DNA of 21,166 nt from Bacteroidales bacterium UBA6267 (GTDB lineage: Bacteria > Bacteroidota > Bacteroidia > Bacteroidales > UBA1556): contig DJVB01000016.1 of the NCBI GenBank assembly GCA_002440745.1, positions 1 through 21,166 of the forward strand, read 5' to 3'. Of the stretch, positions 9,072-18,800 are shown piece by piece; positions within the stretch are counted from its first letter, which is position 1, and every line of letters starts with the position of its first letter. The notes below the pieces were generated by a model that saw only the letters and a list, made by a program, of their open reading frames with translations, searched no databases and had not been told where the DNA came from. The position numbers and the translations under genes are program-made.

Positions 9072-9141
9072 CAGAAAAAAAATGCTGTGGCTAACAATTT
9101 TGCCAAAAAAAAATATGACCTTGCCTTAAAAAAAATAATTT

Positions 9142-9333
9142 TTATCGCCCGAAAAGAAAACCGAAAGTAGGCGAAACAAGAAAGAAATCTTGCGTGAGGC
9201 TATAATTCACTTTAGCCGAAATACGCACCACAAAAGGCCAGTCCAAAATCTGAGATAAACTTAACTCCCAACCTAATTTGGCCACCAAATCGGTACCTAT
9301 CTCCTGAGCACCAAGCCATTTACGAAAACAGTG
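9142..9333 (-). pseudogene. C-terminal remnant of an outer-membrane beta-barrel protein gene
   Basis: Reading the minus strand gives an open stretch of 63 codons to the TAA at 9142-9144. It has no ATG start and is preceded by an in-frame TAA at 9334-9336. The peptide shows alternating amphipathic strands of a barrel end: LVAKLGWELSLSQ, then PFVVRISAKVNYSL, then FFLVSPTFGFLFGR at the C terminus. This is typical of the last strands of a Bacteroidota outer-membrane barrel. The rest of the gene is missing: between the stop at 9334-9336 and the caspase gene end at 9366 there is no further barrel coding in any frame. A rearrangement probably removed the 5' part and brought the WD40-caspase gene next to the stub. 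The barrel family cannot be told from this piece. A very short real gene with an unusual start is possible but unlikely. Confidence 0.65.
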
Positions 9334-9365
9334 TTATCAGTTTCTTAATAAGCAAAACTATTTCC

Positions 9366-12300
9366 TCACCACACCCTAAAATCCATTTCAATGTTTTCAA
9401 TTCGGCTGGTGGGCTTTTGCATTCCTCCAGATAATTCACTTACCTGACTTTGCACATATTGTTGAAGCTCTGAGAGCATGATTTCTCCGTTTCCATCAAT
9501 GTCGGCCTCGCGGCTTTGCAGCCCTTTGAGCAGACAATAAGTGAACAGTCCATTCTTCCATTGCTCACTCTCCACGGCGTATTCGCCGCCTCCGGCACTA
9601 CTGATTACGGTTGCTCCTGTGCCTTTTCTCAGGTCAGTGAAAAGTTCTTTGGTGAGTTCGCTCGTATTTTGTAAACCGAGCTTCGTTTTTTTCTGCATTA
9701 TTCCCGCTCCAACATTTCTGAATTTCACCTGACTATCCTGAACAGCTTCATTTACAGCTAATTCCACATCTTCTTTTTCAACTTCACCACTATGGCAAGC
9801 ATCGAGCATTAGAACTTTCTTCAGAGGTTTTATCCCATCAAGCAATTGTTCTAAATGCTGATAAGGGATTCCATTATTAACCGGCAAATCAAAATCCATA
9901 TTATATGAAGCCAAATAATAATCGAAGTTTTGGTCGAGCACACCATGCCCGGCATAAAAAACTATAACCACATCATTGATAGTTGCCGAATCCAAAAATG
10001 TTTTTAACAAATCAATATTTTCTTTTGTAACATCTTCATTTTTAATCGATTTAACAAACGTCTTCCCATAAAACCAAGTATTAGCGAAAGCAATAGAAAC
10101 ATCTTCTGCGTCTTTTTCGGGATAAATTAAATTGAATCTGGAATCGTGATGTTTCGACAGTCCTATGGTTACTAAATAGAGATTTGGTTTGGTCTCAATT
10201 TCAGGTTTGCAAGTGATTATGACAGATTCTTTTAACGACTCCATACCATTTTGATTGAGACAGGATACTTGAATTCGATTCTCACCAAAAGCCATTTCAA
10301 CGTTGATTTTTTTAGTTAATCTATTCACCTTCAAATCTTTCACATCAATTCCTCTGATTCCTCCAACCGGCACATTATTTACTCGAACAAATAACCTATC
10401 AAGAAAATGAAGGCTGTCCCTAAATCTTAATTCTAATTCAACTGAGGTATTAGTTGTTGTGACAGGCAATTTGGCTTTGTTTAAAATCTCACTTTCAGGC
10501 AAAAGTGATTCTCCTTCTAAATCTATCTCCTTAAAACCCATCTTATTAAGTCGCCGCAACCATGCCTTATGGTAGGAATCAATGGTTGTGGAATCAGCGT
10601 ACCCCAAAACCGACAAAACCAAGTCGGGTCGATTATAGGATAAGTCCATCAAACCTACTGGATAAATGCCGTTAGAGGTTTTGACTCCAATATGTTTTAC
10701 CAATTTTTTAGCAGATGCGTAATAGTTATCTGTGAAAAAAAGATGTTCGCTACCTTCAGATACAAGATTAATCTTCCGATTCGCTCTTAGTCTTTCGATT
10801 TTATAATTTTGATTATACTCTTTGTAAATCAGTAATTTATCATTAAGCAGAACATCTTGAACAATATTGTGGATATGGGAAACTTGATGAATTATGCTAT
10901 CATTTTGAAGATCAACAACTACGATATTATTATTCAAAACAAAATCGGGGTCAGCCTTATCCAAGGCTTTTGTGTTTGTTGTATAGTCCATCATAAAGCT
11001 CAAGGCCAAAATATTTTTAAAAACATGAAAAGCATTTGGAACCATATTTAATGACGACCATAAAGTATCTCGACTGAAACCCTTCATTTTCACTTTTATA
11101 ATATCTGTATGAAAATCAGCACCTATTTGTTTTATGGAAACAAACACGAGGTCGCTTTCAGGAGTAAATTCAAAAGGCTGATTGATAAACTGATAATCCA
11201 AATTTTCTGTAAAAACCTCGTTAAGATTATGGGCAGAATAAACCACAAGATTCTTCTTTGAATCCATAATAGCGAAATACTTTTTGTCGGGCGAAAACAT
11301 CAACGGATTTCCATATTTAATGGTCAAACGCAATTTTTCCTTTCCGGTTTTCGCATGAATTACGTAAAAATCTGTTGTCCAAAAGTTCATATCAACCGCA
11401 CGAATTGCGCCGGTAAAAAACAAATGATCATTGAGGTAATCAAAAGCCTGAAAATCTTTATATCTCGATTGTTTATCTTTATCCCAATCGAGCGGGTTGG
11501 TTTTTGCTAACAGTTTCCATGATTGACTGTCGAAGCAAAAAAAACTATTTGTTTTATTCTCAAAAACTTCATCTCGTGGTGTTCCCCAAAGTTGGACTTC
11601 GCTATTCTGGGGATCGAAATTAAACACATTTCCGCCTAACATCAGAGGAGGTCTGTTTGTTTGGCTTGAATTGTTTAACACTAAACGCGACATATAACTC
11701 ATGGAGTAATGTGAGTTCGTCAAATTCGCCAGATTTATCAAGTCGAAACTGCCATATTTTCGGTTGGTGAGAAAAATCGTGCCTGAATCGATGAAACCAA
11801 TCTCTTGAGTTGCCATTTCTCCACTAAGGTCGTGATTGAAATTAGCGCTAAAAAGGTCTTGCTCAATATCATAAGTCAGCAGCGATTTTTCACTAACTAA
11901 TAAAATCTCATTCTTTTTAGTGGAAAAACAAAGGTCGTTGATAGCCGAAAAGGATAAAAGATTAGGAACAAGAAACGAAGGCTTAATCTCTCGGACCAAA
12001 TCGAAAGTCTTAGTGTCCCAAATTGCTAAAAAATAACCCATTGAAGCAGCAATGTATTTTCCATCTGATGAGACGACAATTTTGCGGATGCCTGCATCCT
12101 CAGACTTCACAGATTCCGACCTTACTTTTTTACCTTCAGAGATATTTCTTACCATCAAGTTTTTTGGATAACTATCGATATAAATACCTGTTTTTCCGGA
12201 ATATACAACATACTGGTTATTAGGCAGAAAAGTGATGGAATTGATGGAAGCTTCAAAGTCTCTATTTTCCCAAATCAGGTTTAAACCTTGATCAAAAAGC

Positions 12301-12932
12301 ATCAGATTACCATCTTCAAAGCCAATTGCTAAAAAGTGGTTATTCGACGATTTAGCGAAACAGGTGATACGTTTTTTAAAGTTGAGATGTTGTTTTTCTC
12401 CGTTCAAGCTGTTTTGTCGCATGAGGACGGACTGTCGAAGCAAACGAGGAGCAGTGCCATTTTGAGACTCTATAAAATCATTCAGAAAAATAAAATTAGC
12501 AGAGTCGCCGTAGAGCACATCTGCTTCTTTCGAAATCTTCAAAAGCAAACTGTCTTTTACAAGACTATACAACTTAACCTGTTCATAATCTGTTTGATAT
12601 TTAAAATCCAAGAACTTGTTTGTATTAAAAAGCACCGATTTATTATCGAACTCAAAAGAAAGTTTTTGTTGTGAAAGATGAGCAAAAGGGTGATTACCAA
12701 TAAAAGCTCTGGATTTAATCATTCGAGTGTTGGCATCCCAAATCAGCAAAATTCCGGAAGCGTCAACCGTAGCAATTTCATTATTGGCCGCAGCCACAGC
12801 AGTGATGTCAGTCGAATGGCCATTTTGGTATATCAGAGAAGATGCTTGGGATTTGAGCAAATTGTTCCAAAGCAAAATTGAAATTAAAAGAAACCACTGA
12901 AAGTTGCTGTGTTTGATAACCCGAGTGTTCAT
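9366..12932 (-). CDS. Exported WD40-like propeller protein with C-terminal caspase (peptidase C14) domain
   Basis: A 1188-residue protein with a signal peptide (about 10-30, FQWFLLISILLWNNLLKSQA). A large WD40-like region (about 30-720) carries blades such as HSTDITAVAAANNEIATVDASGI and KIVVSSDGKYIAASMGYFLAIWD. An Ig-like strand-rich segment follows (about 820-905), and a caspase/metacaspase domain ends the protein (about 918-1188). The catalytic dyad is present: H996 in VIVFYAGHGVLD and C1046 in VLMLDACHSGE. A conserved VISSAGGGEYAVE and an EF-hand-like DIDGNGEIMLSEL follow. Propellers fused to C14 domains usually serve as ligand-sensing or scaffold parts for the protease; target unknown. 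The start is ATG at 12932, which places the signal peptide at the N terminus; an upstream in-frame TTG (12977) would add 15 poorly fitting residues. It follows the Ig-caspase gene by 98 bp on the same strand with no clear promoter between, so read-through is likely. Confidence 0.92.
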   Translation of the reverse strand: MNTRVIKHSNFQWFLLISILLWNNLLKSQASSLIYQNGHSTDITAVAAANNEIATVDASGILLIWDANTRMIKSRAFIGNHPFAHLSQQKLSFEFDNKSVLFNTNKFLDFKYQTDYEQVKLYSLVKDSLLLKISKEADVLYGDSANFIFLNDFIESQNGTAPRLLRQSVLMRQNSLNGEKQHLNFKKRITCFAKSSNNHFLAIGFEDGNLMLFDQGLNLIWENRDFEASINSITFLPNNQYVVYSGKTGIYIDSYPKNLMVRNISEGKKVRSESVKSEDAGIRKIVVSSDGKYIAASMGYFLAIWDTKTFDLVREIKPSFLVPNLLSFSAINDLCFSTKKNEILLVSEKSLLTYDIEQDLFSANFNHDLSGEMATQEIGFIDSGTIFLTNRKYGSFDLINLANLTNSHYSMSYMSRLVLNNSSQTNRPPLMLGGNVFNFDPQNSEVQLWGTPRDEVFENKTNSFFCFDSQSWKLLAKTNPLDWDKDKQSRYKDFQAFDYLNDHLFFTGAIRAVDMNFWTTDFYVIHAKTGKEKLRLTIKYGNPLMFSPDKKYFAIMDSKKNLVVYSAHNLNEVFTENLDYQFINQPFEFTPESDLVFVSIKQIGADFHTDIIKVKMKGFSRDTLWSSLNMVPNAFHVFKNILALSFMMDYTTNTKALDKADPDFVLNNNIVVVDLQNDSIIHQVSHIHNIVQDVLLNDKLLIYKEYNQNYKIERLRANRKINLVSEGSEHLFFTDNYYASAKKLVKHIGVKTSNGIYPVGLMDLSYNRPDLVLSVLGYADSTTIDSYHKAWLRRLNKMGFKEIDLEGESLLPESEILNKAKLPVTTTNTSVELELRFRDSLHFLDRLFVRVNNVPVGGIRGIDVKDLKVNRLTKKINVEMAFGENRIQVSCLNQNGMESLKESVIITCKPEIETKPNLYLVTIGLSKHHDSRFNLIYPEKDAEDVSIAFANTWFYGKTFVKSIKNEDVTKENIDLLKTFLDSATINDVVIVFYAGHGVLDQNFDYYLASYNMDFDLPVNNGIPYQHLEQLLDGIKPLKKVLMLDACHSGEVEKEDVELAVNEAVQDSQVKFRNVGAGIMQKKTKLGLQNTSELTKELFTDLRKGTGATVISSAGGGEYAVESEQWKNGLFTYCLLKGLQSREADIDGNGEIMLSELQQYVQSQVSELSGGMQKPTSRIENIEMDFRVW

Positions 12933-13030
12933 AACTCTATTTCTAATTAAAAATTCTATTCCATACACAATCCTCAAGGGAATACAATTTAGTAAAGGTC
13001 GAGATAGTGCAACAAATTCGGATACTTAAA

Positions 13031-14545
13031 TCATCTCAGAATAAAAACAAAGTCGCCGCCTTCATCTCCTGTATTATGGATTGTACCATACTGAGGAATA
13101 TTATCACTATTGTTTATCACAGCAATGCGCATATCCGAAAAAAGCTGCTCTGAGGAAATGTATTTGTTTTGGTTTTCAGTCAGCCGCCGAACTAGGTAAT
13201 CGATAAAAACACTTTTGTCGGGCACTTCGGTGAGGGTTCCGCTGGTCATTGCCTTTCTGGACTTCAATTCCATAAGTTTTTCAAGCGCCATTTGGTTGTT
13301 GAAAGCTGTTCGGGTTTTGAATATGCCGCCACTAAAACAAGCATCAGCAATCAGAAGTGTATGCTTTGATTTAATAGCTGAAATATAGTTCGTAAGATCG
13401 GTATTGGGTATCCAATTCACCGGATTATCATTATTGGCATCTGTTGGTAACCAGTAGCCCAACTGCATTTCCTCGTCCCAATAACCATGACCCGCGTAAA
13501 AAATCAAGAGATTATCATTTGCCGTGATTTTTTTTCTAAGCTCATGCAGGGTTCCAATAATATCAGCCTTTGTAGGATTAGAAAGCATAATGATATCTTC
13601 TTGGTTAAAAGTATAATTCGACTGCAAAATCGTTTTTAGTTTGGCAGCATCTTTTACCGGTTGATCCAAATCTTGTATCTTATCGTCCAAATAATTATCC
13701 ACTCCAATTATCAGAGCATAATAGCGGGAATTAAGAGGGCTGTAATTAACTGAAATCACCGATTCCTGCGTTCCCTTATTGGTTTTCGCAATAATCTTCA
13801 CTTCATTTATACCATTTTTTAAAACAACATCTTGTTCGATGCTATAGTTACAACCGCCGCGAAATTTCAAATCCGTTTTAGACAATTTTGTTAGCAGAAC
13901 TCCATTATTAAAAATTTGGGTTTCAATAATTTCTTCCTTGGCTTCGATGCAAGCTTTAACTTTGAAACTTTCGAAAGTGGTTGAATACGGACTCTTTCCG
14001 GTCATAAGCCATGAAATATGAATGAAAGAGGTAAGGTTTTCGGAAACATTTGGAACAACATCTTTTATCTCACCAGCTTTCCGCTCAACAGTCAATGTTT
14101 TGATTTGTAAATTCTTATGAATATCGATTGCTTTTATTTGGATTGTGTTTTCGCCATAAGCCAATAAAACATCTGCTTGAAATTTACCATCAGCGGCCAC
14201 CACCGCCTCGGCATTGTTTACAATTACCGAAAGAATACCGGATTCATCAGCGACAGAACCCGTAATTTGAAGTTTCATAGATGAAACCACCAAAGGTTTT
14301 CCACTATCTTCGATAGGAGAAATTAAAGTTATTTCGGGAGCCTTGTCGTCCTTTTTTGAAATTAAAAACAATTCTTTCTCAGAAGAACCGACATCAACAC
14401 TTTTTTTCTCGGAAGTTTGCCCTCCGTTTTTCTCAGTTTTCTTAGTTCCTATATTGAAGGTTTGTACTCCAGAACTTCCCTGATTGACCTGACTGAAGCC
14501 AACAAAACTTATGAGTAGAATTAACCCAACTAATAATGTTTTCAT
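13031..14545 (-). CDS. Exported Ig-like/caspase (peptidase C14) protein
   Basis: A 504-residue protein with a signal peptide (about 1-18, ending FVGFSQ) and a low-complexity Ser/Gly/Lys linker (about 20-65). A bacterial Ig-like domain (about 69-155, PEITLISPIEDS to ENTIQIKAIDIHKN) and a second beta-rich domain (about 175-268) precede a C-terminal caspase domain (about 273-504). The dyad is intact: H353 in LLIFYAGHGYWDE and C403 in LLIADACFSGG. The domain ends with a conserved YGTIHNTGDEGGDFVF strand, as in many bacterial C14 proteins. It probably acts in the periplasm or at the surface as an Arg/Lys- or Asp-specific endopeptidase, but specificity cannot be read from sequence here. The gene starts 10 bp after the barrel-protein gene, so the two are almost certainly one operon, possibly continuing into the WD40-caspase gene. 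Its overall plan (Ig-like plus caspase) matches the C-terminal third of that neighbour, suggesting related proteins. Confidence 0.93.
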   Translation of the reverse strand: MKTLLVGLILLISFVGFSQVNQGSSGVQTFNIGTKKTEKNGGQTSEKKSVDVGSSEKELFLISKKDDKAPEITLISPIEDSGKPLVVSSMKLQITGSVADESGILSVIVNNAEAVVAADGKFQADVLLAYGENTIQIKAIDIHKNLQIKTLTVERKAGEIKDVVPNVSENLTSFIHISWLMTGKSPYSTTFESFKVKACIEAKEEIIETQIFNNGVLLTKLSKTDLKFRGGCNYSIEQDVVLKNGINEVKIIAKTNKGTQESVISVNYSPLNSRYYALIIGVDNYLDDKIQDLDQPVKDAAKLKTILQSNYTFNQEDIIMLSNPTKADIIGTLHELRKKITANDNLLIFYAGHGYWDEEMQLGYWLPTDANNDNPVNWIPNTDLTNYISAIKSKHTLLIADACFSGGIFKTRTAFNNQMALEKLMELKSRKAMTSGTLTEVPDKSVFIDYLVRRLTENQNKYISSEQLFSDMRIAVINNSDNIPQYGTIHNTGDEGGDFVFILR

Positions 14546-14555
14546 TTTCCGTGAA

Positions 14556-15524
14556 TTAAAATTTATAACCTAAACCAAAAACCATATCAAGCGTTGATTC
14601 GTTAAAACTAAATCCCAAGTTTATGGCTAAACGGTTAAAGGATGCATAAAAACCGGCTTCCAAGTCAATATTTCCCCAGACTATGTCGCTATATGAGTAG
14701 TCTAATGCATGCTCATGATAGCCCCATTCGCCATTTTCCGGATTATAATAAGCACCTGTTGAACCAACACCAGTATTATTCCAAATATCATATTCATCAA
14801 AATCACTTGAATTATATGTACCCCAATATCCATAGCCCAAACCTGCATAAGCATGAAGTTGAAATTTGGACTTATTCAATACTCGTTTGGTAACACCTGC
14901 ATTTAGGGAATACCCAAATTCGCTATAATCTTGATCCCAATAAGGATATAAGGAATACCATGAATCTTGATTATAGTTTTCATCTAAGTAATCTTGATAA
15001 CTCAAGTATTGATAATAGTCGATAGAGCCTCCGAAAGTATTCCACACACGACCAAGTCGAACTCCAAAATAACCACCCCAATTACCTAAATATGAGGCAC
15101 GCACGCCAAAAGGAAGAAGAAAACTTCCGTTATATCCTACAAGCCATTTCTTTTGGCCTATGGTGCTGATAGTCTTAAGCTTTGACCCGTCTTTCTTAAG
15201 TTCAATTTTCACAAAAAACTCAGCGGAATTCAATTCATCCACATCTTTCAACACATCCCAAACAATAGTATATTTTTCTTTTCCACCGGCAACATTGTCA
15301 CCCACATCACCCGTAACACTTTTCAATAAAATCTTTTCATTTCCGTCTATAGCACAATAGAGCGACACGAAAAACAACTGCTCAGTAGTTGAATTGCTGA
15401 TTTTATATGAAACTTCAATCTTTTCTCCCAATTGACGAGTGACAATATTTGTCACCTCTTGAGAAAAAGCAGATATACTGAAAGTCGCAAATAAAAGTAA
15501 AAAAAGCTGCTTTAGAATAGCCAT
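14556..15524 (-). CDS. Outer-membrane beta-barrel protein with N-terminal periplasmic beta domain
   Basis: A 322-residue protein with a signal peptide (about 1-21, ending SISAFSQ). An N-terminal beta domain follows (about 23-112), recognisable by EKIEVSYKISNST and KYTIVWDVLKDVDEL, a module I associate with exported Bacteroidota proteins. The C-terminal half (about 125-322) is rich in Gly, Tyr and Trp with alternating strands (GYNGSFLLPFGVRASYLG, KFQLHAYAGLGYGYWG, INLGFSFNESTLDMVF). It ends in an aromatic residue (GLGYKF), as expected of an outer-membrane beta-barrel. It is probably an 8- to 10-strand barrel with a soluble domain facing the periplasm. It is the first gene of the operon with the Ig-caspase (10-bp gap) and has a TAnnTTTG element 59 nt upstream. 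A role as anchor, partner or substrate of the caspase is plausible but unproven. The exact barrel family is not identified. Confidence 0.88.
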   Translation of the reverse strand: MAILKQLFLLLFATFSISAFSQEVTNIVTRQLGEKIEVSYKISNSTTEQLFFVSLYCAIDGNEKILLKSVTGDVGDNVAGGKEKYTIVWDVLKDVDELNSAEFFVKIELKKDGSKLKTISTIGQKKWLVGYNGSFLLPFGVRASYLGNWGGYFGVRLGRVWNTFGGSIDYYQYLSYQDYLDENYNQDSWYSLYPYWDQDYSEFGYSLNAGVTKRVLNKSKFQLHAYAGLGYGYWGTYNSSDFDEYDIWNNTGVGSTGAYYNPENGEWGYHEHALDYSYSDIVWGNIDLEAGFYASFNRLAINLGFSFNESTLDMVFGLGYKF

Positions 15525-15583
15525 AATGTTTCGGTTTTAGTAGTTTCTTAGCCGTTTGAAAAAAAGTATCCGATTAGAAACCA

Positions 15584-15591
15584 CAAATGTA
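15584..15591 (-). promoter_or_regulatory. Candidate -7 promoter element for the barrel/caspase operon
   Basis: The minus strand reads TACATTTG, an exact TAnnTTTG match and identical to the element before the GldM-like gene. It lies 59 nt before the ATG at 15524. The nearest TTG upstream is 13 nt away, shorter than the usual spacing. Confidence 0.4.
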
Positions 15592-15677
15592 TAAAACTTA
15601 TATACAACTATCTGAATAATAATTAGCATTTTTCAAAACTACAGGTTTTATGAGATAAATCTTTAGCTAATAGCGAG

Positions 15678-15698
15678 TCGAAATTAGGTCTATTTCGA
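15678..15698. repeat. 7-bp perfect inverted repeat
   Basis: TCGAAAT and ATTTCGA flank a 7-nt loop (TAGGTCT), about 150 bp upstream of the barrel-gene start and about 180 bp past the stop of the TSP3-repeat gene. It could be a transcription-factor operator or part of a weak terminator. There is no T run after it in the direction of the minus-strand genes, so an operator is slightly more likely. Chance occurrence in AT-rich DNA is possible. Confidence 0.3.
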
Positions 15699-15876
15699 TT
15701 TAAGATTATTGTTAGTGATTAAAAACCAAAAAATTTGTATGGATTGTATTTCAATAAGATACACTTTATTCTTATAAAAATAGACTTCAGAAAAATCAAA
15801 ATAACTGGTTTGATAATAAGAAACTATCCATCATCATTTCAACAAACAACTTTGCGACAAAAAATAACCTAATAGC

Positions 15877-18800
15877 TTATTTTACAATTAACTTTTTAAT
15901 GATAACCTTATCGTGTGTTTTGAAAAGGATGGTATAGAAACCGGAATTTAAAAAGCTCAGGGAAAGGGTATTTAGGCCTGAATCGAACTTATTACTCAAC
16001 ATAAGTTGGCCATTTTGATTATAAATCTCCAAAACTCCTTCAAGATTTGTTTCAACAAAAAGCTCGGATTCAGCCGGTACGGGAAATACATTGAGGTAAT
16101 TGGAACAAGTTTTTTCCAAAACCAAAATTGGAAATAAGGTTTCAGAGCCATCAAAATCTACTTGAACAATTTGATAATAGCACCTTCCCGAAACAGGATT
16201 TTCATCAATAAAACTATAGTTAACCATAGTATTGGAGTTGCCTGAACCATCAATTCTACCTACGGATTGGAAGCTCATGCCATCGTCAGAACGCATGATA
16301 TGGAAGTAATGGTTGTTGATTTCGGATCCGGTTGACCAAGATAAAACTACTTTATCCCCTTCACAAGCAACCTCCTGGTTTAGAAGAGTTACAGGCAATG
16401 TACCGCTATCATCCGACTCGTCTCGCCAATCTTTTTCACCATCTTCATCATAATCAGGCAAAACAGATTGAGTACCACAAGCATAGGAAAGCCCACCAAC
16501 AACATCAATATGCAATACAGGATCGACTTCGGCAGTTCTATAATTTGAGGAATTATTTGCACCGGTAATTACAATGACAATATTATTGCCGGAGCTCCAA
16601 CCGGGACGATCCACAATCTCTTGAATAATGCCGGAAATATCAACCGTCTTTTGATTAACCCCTGCTTCGCCAACCGTATTCCAATTAGATGGAGCCCATG
16701 TGGCAGAAGCTGTTGTAAGAGTTCGATTGGTAATATTATAATCTGTTGATGAAAATGAGCTTGCATTATCGATATCCTGCCCTTTGATTGTAAAACTAAC
16801 TGTGCCTGTACTCGCCTCATCGGTTTCAAACTGGATATAGGCTGATGAAATTGTTGCACCTTGTAAAATATCTACAGAACTAAAATAGATTCCAATAGTT
16901 TGATGTGTGCTACCATCGTTTACCAATTCTAAATCGCTACTTGACAAGTACATATAGCCATCACTATTATCTTCTTCACCGTGGTCTGTGGCTGAAATAT
17001 TAAGAGAAGAATTGCCACTACAACCATTTGCAAGTGCATCATCCACTCCATCACCATCATCATCAGTATTAGCCGCGCTAATATCAGCTACCATGTCGAA
17101 ATCAGCATCATTACCTTCAATTTCATCATCCAACCCATCATCATCCGTATCGGTATCGTAATAATCAGGAGTGCCATCATTATCAGTATCTACCGGATCG
17201 ATTGGCGTTCCTCCTGAATTAATATCCCATAGATTGATAATTCCATCCCCATCAGAATCAAGAAGAATATTTGGATAAATCAAGTCAATTGTAGAATATC
17301 CCTCTGTTGCATCATCAATTCCATCATTATCCGAATCCAAATCTAAGTAATTTGGCAAGACAGTTAATGAGTAAGTCGTTTCCCAGCTATTATCCGAATT
17401 AGGTATTGGCAGTGGTGATGATGTAAAGGAATCGTGGTATCCGTCTGAATTGGAATCAGTAAAGCTATCGACCTGACCATCTGAGTTACTATCGGTTCCT
17501 CCGGCTTCAACTATATCCAAAATACCATCATTATCAGAATCTTTATCTTTAAAATCTTTAATTCCATCCCCATCTTTATCCCCTAAAGGTAATGAAGAAG
17601 TTGACCCCGAGCCATAAGCAACAGCAGGGGCATTGTCCACTGAATTTAGTAAGCCATCATTGTCGCTATCTGTGCCTGATATTCGTCCGGTAGAAGAGTT
17701 ATAACCGGTAGGTGCAGCTCCTCCATTTGCTTCAATTGCATCAGGAATTCCATCATTATCCGAATCTAAATCATTATAATTGGGTATTCCATCACCATCT
17801 GTATCCATAGTACCATCATCGGCATCCAAAATTCCATCATTGTCATTGTCCAAATCGCAATCATCATCTACTCCATCGCCATCCGTATCTCCGCTTCCTT
17901 CCGAAAAATCAGGTATTCCGTTACCATCGCAATCTGCACCTGAATCTGCACCAAAATCATTTCCTGAATCAAAATTATTCTGTGAAGAGAAACTTGCTGC
18001 TTCAATATTATCCGTTGTAAGAGCATAACCGGAGGGTAATGTGGTTTGATCAATTATAATGACCAAATTACCAGTAGATGCAAAGTCGAAATGATAATCC
18101 CCATTAGCATCCGTAAGCGTATATGTAAGAAATTCATCTCCGGCATCTTTCTGTCCATTATTATTCACATCGTTATATAGTTCAACTCTCACTCCTGCCA
18201 AACCGCTTTCTGAATCATCTGTTTGGTTCTGATTATCATCGTGATAAACCCGACCTTCTATCAAATTTGCATCTTCAACTAAGGCTGCAAGACATTCAGG
18301 GTCGCCACTACCACACATATTGGAATTTATCACGTTTGATGTTCCTGTAGTCCAAAAAACCTCAATAAAATCATCCGCATTGCCACTTGTTCCATACATG
18401 TGATTATCGTTGCTAAAACCTAAACCTTCAACATCGGTAGCAGAAGCAAGGGAACTTACAACAGTGACAGCTCCATTGACTTTGTTAATGGACAAAATTT
18501 GATCGGACGAACCATTATTACTTACACCGTAAAGCGTACCATCGAGCGGCGAAATAGCCATGTCGTCGAAGTCTTGATAAACCCCTGTGCCGGCAATAAC
18601 TATATAATCAATATCCTGCCCAAAAGCATTTGGAATATATTTTCCCGTGGCGGGATTAATTTTAAAAAGAAGATCGTAATCGCCTGACCTACGGTGTGAA
18701 GCCCATAACTCACCTGTACGAGGATCAAAGGCAAGTCCATCAATATCACTTAAAGCTTGACTTCCATCTGAACCATTGGCAAGCCCATCAGCATCTACAT

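Larger units (their letters stand above)
15525..15876. other. 352-bp AT-rich intergenic region
   Basis: No coding region was found here. It holds the candidate promoter of the barrel/caspase operon near 15584 and a short perfect inverted repeat at 15678-15698. No strong terminator with a T tract was seen downstream of the TSP3-repeat gene. Confidence 0.6.

Noticed and set aside
9036..9365. Insertion-sequence scar as the cause of the barrel remnant
   Set aside because: No inverted repeats, target duplication or transposase fragment could be seen, so the mechanism of truncation is left open.
9541..9732. Plus-strand open frame inside the WD40-caspase gene
   Set aside because: It lies opposite the conserved catalytic domain coding, has no recognisable domain and no start context; a shadow frame.
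12933..12977. Longer N terminus for the WD40-caspase from an in-frame TTG
   Set aside because: The extra 15 residues would bury the signal peptide; the ATG at 12932 fits better.
5557..15524. A canonical anti-phage defence island reading of the CHAT/caspase cluster
   Set aside because: No nucleotide-signal synthase, reverse transcriptase, gasdermin, nuclease or STAND ATPase is present, and the proteases look exported; defence is not supported by this sequence.
16332..18053. Several open frames on both strands within the TSP3-repeat gene
   Set aside because: Their composition (Ser/Pro- or His/Gln-rich) is what the DxDxDG-coding repeats give in other frames; none has a family signature.
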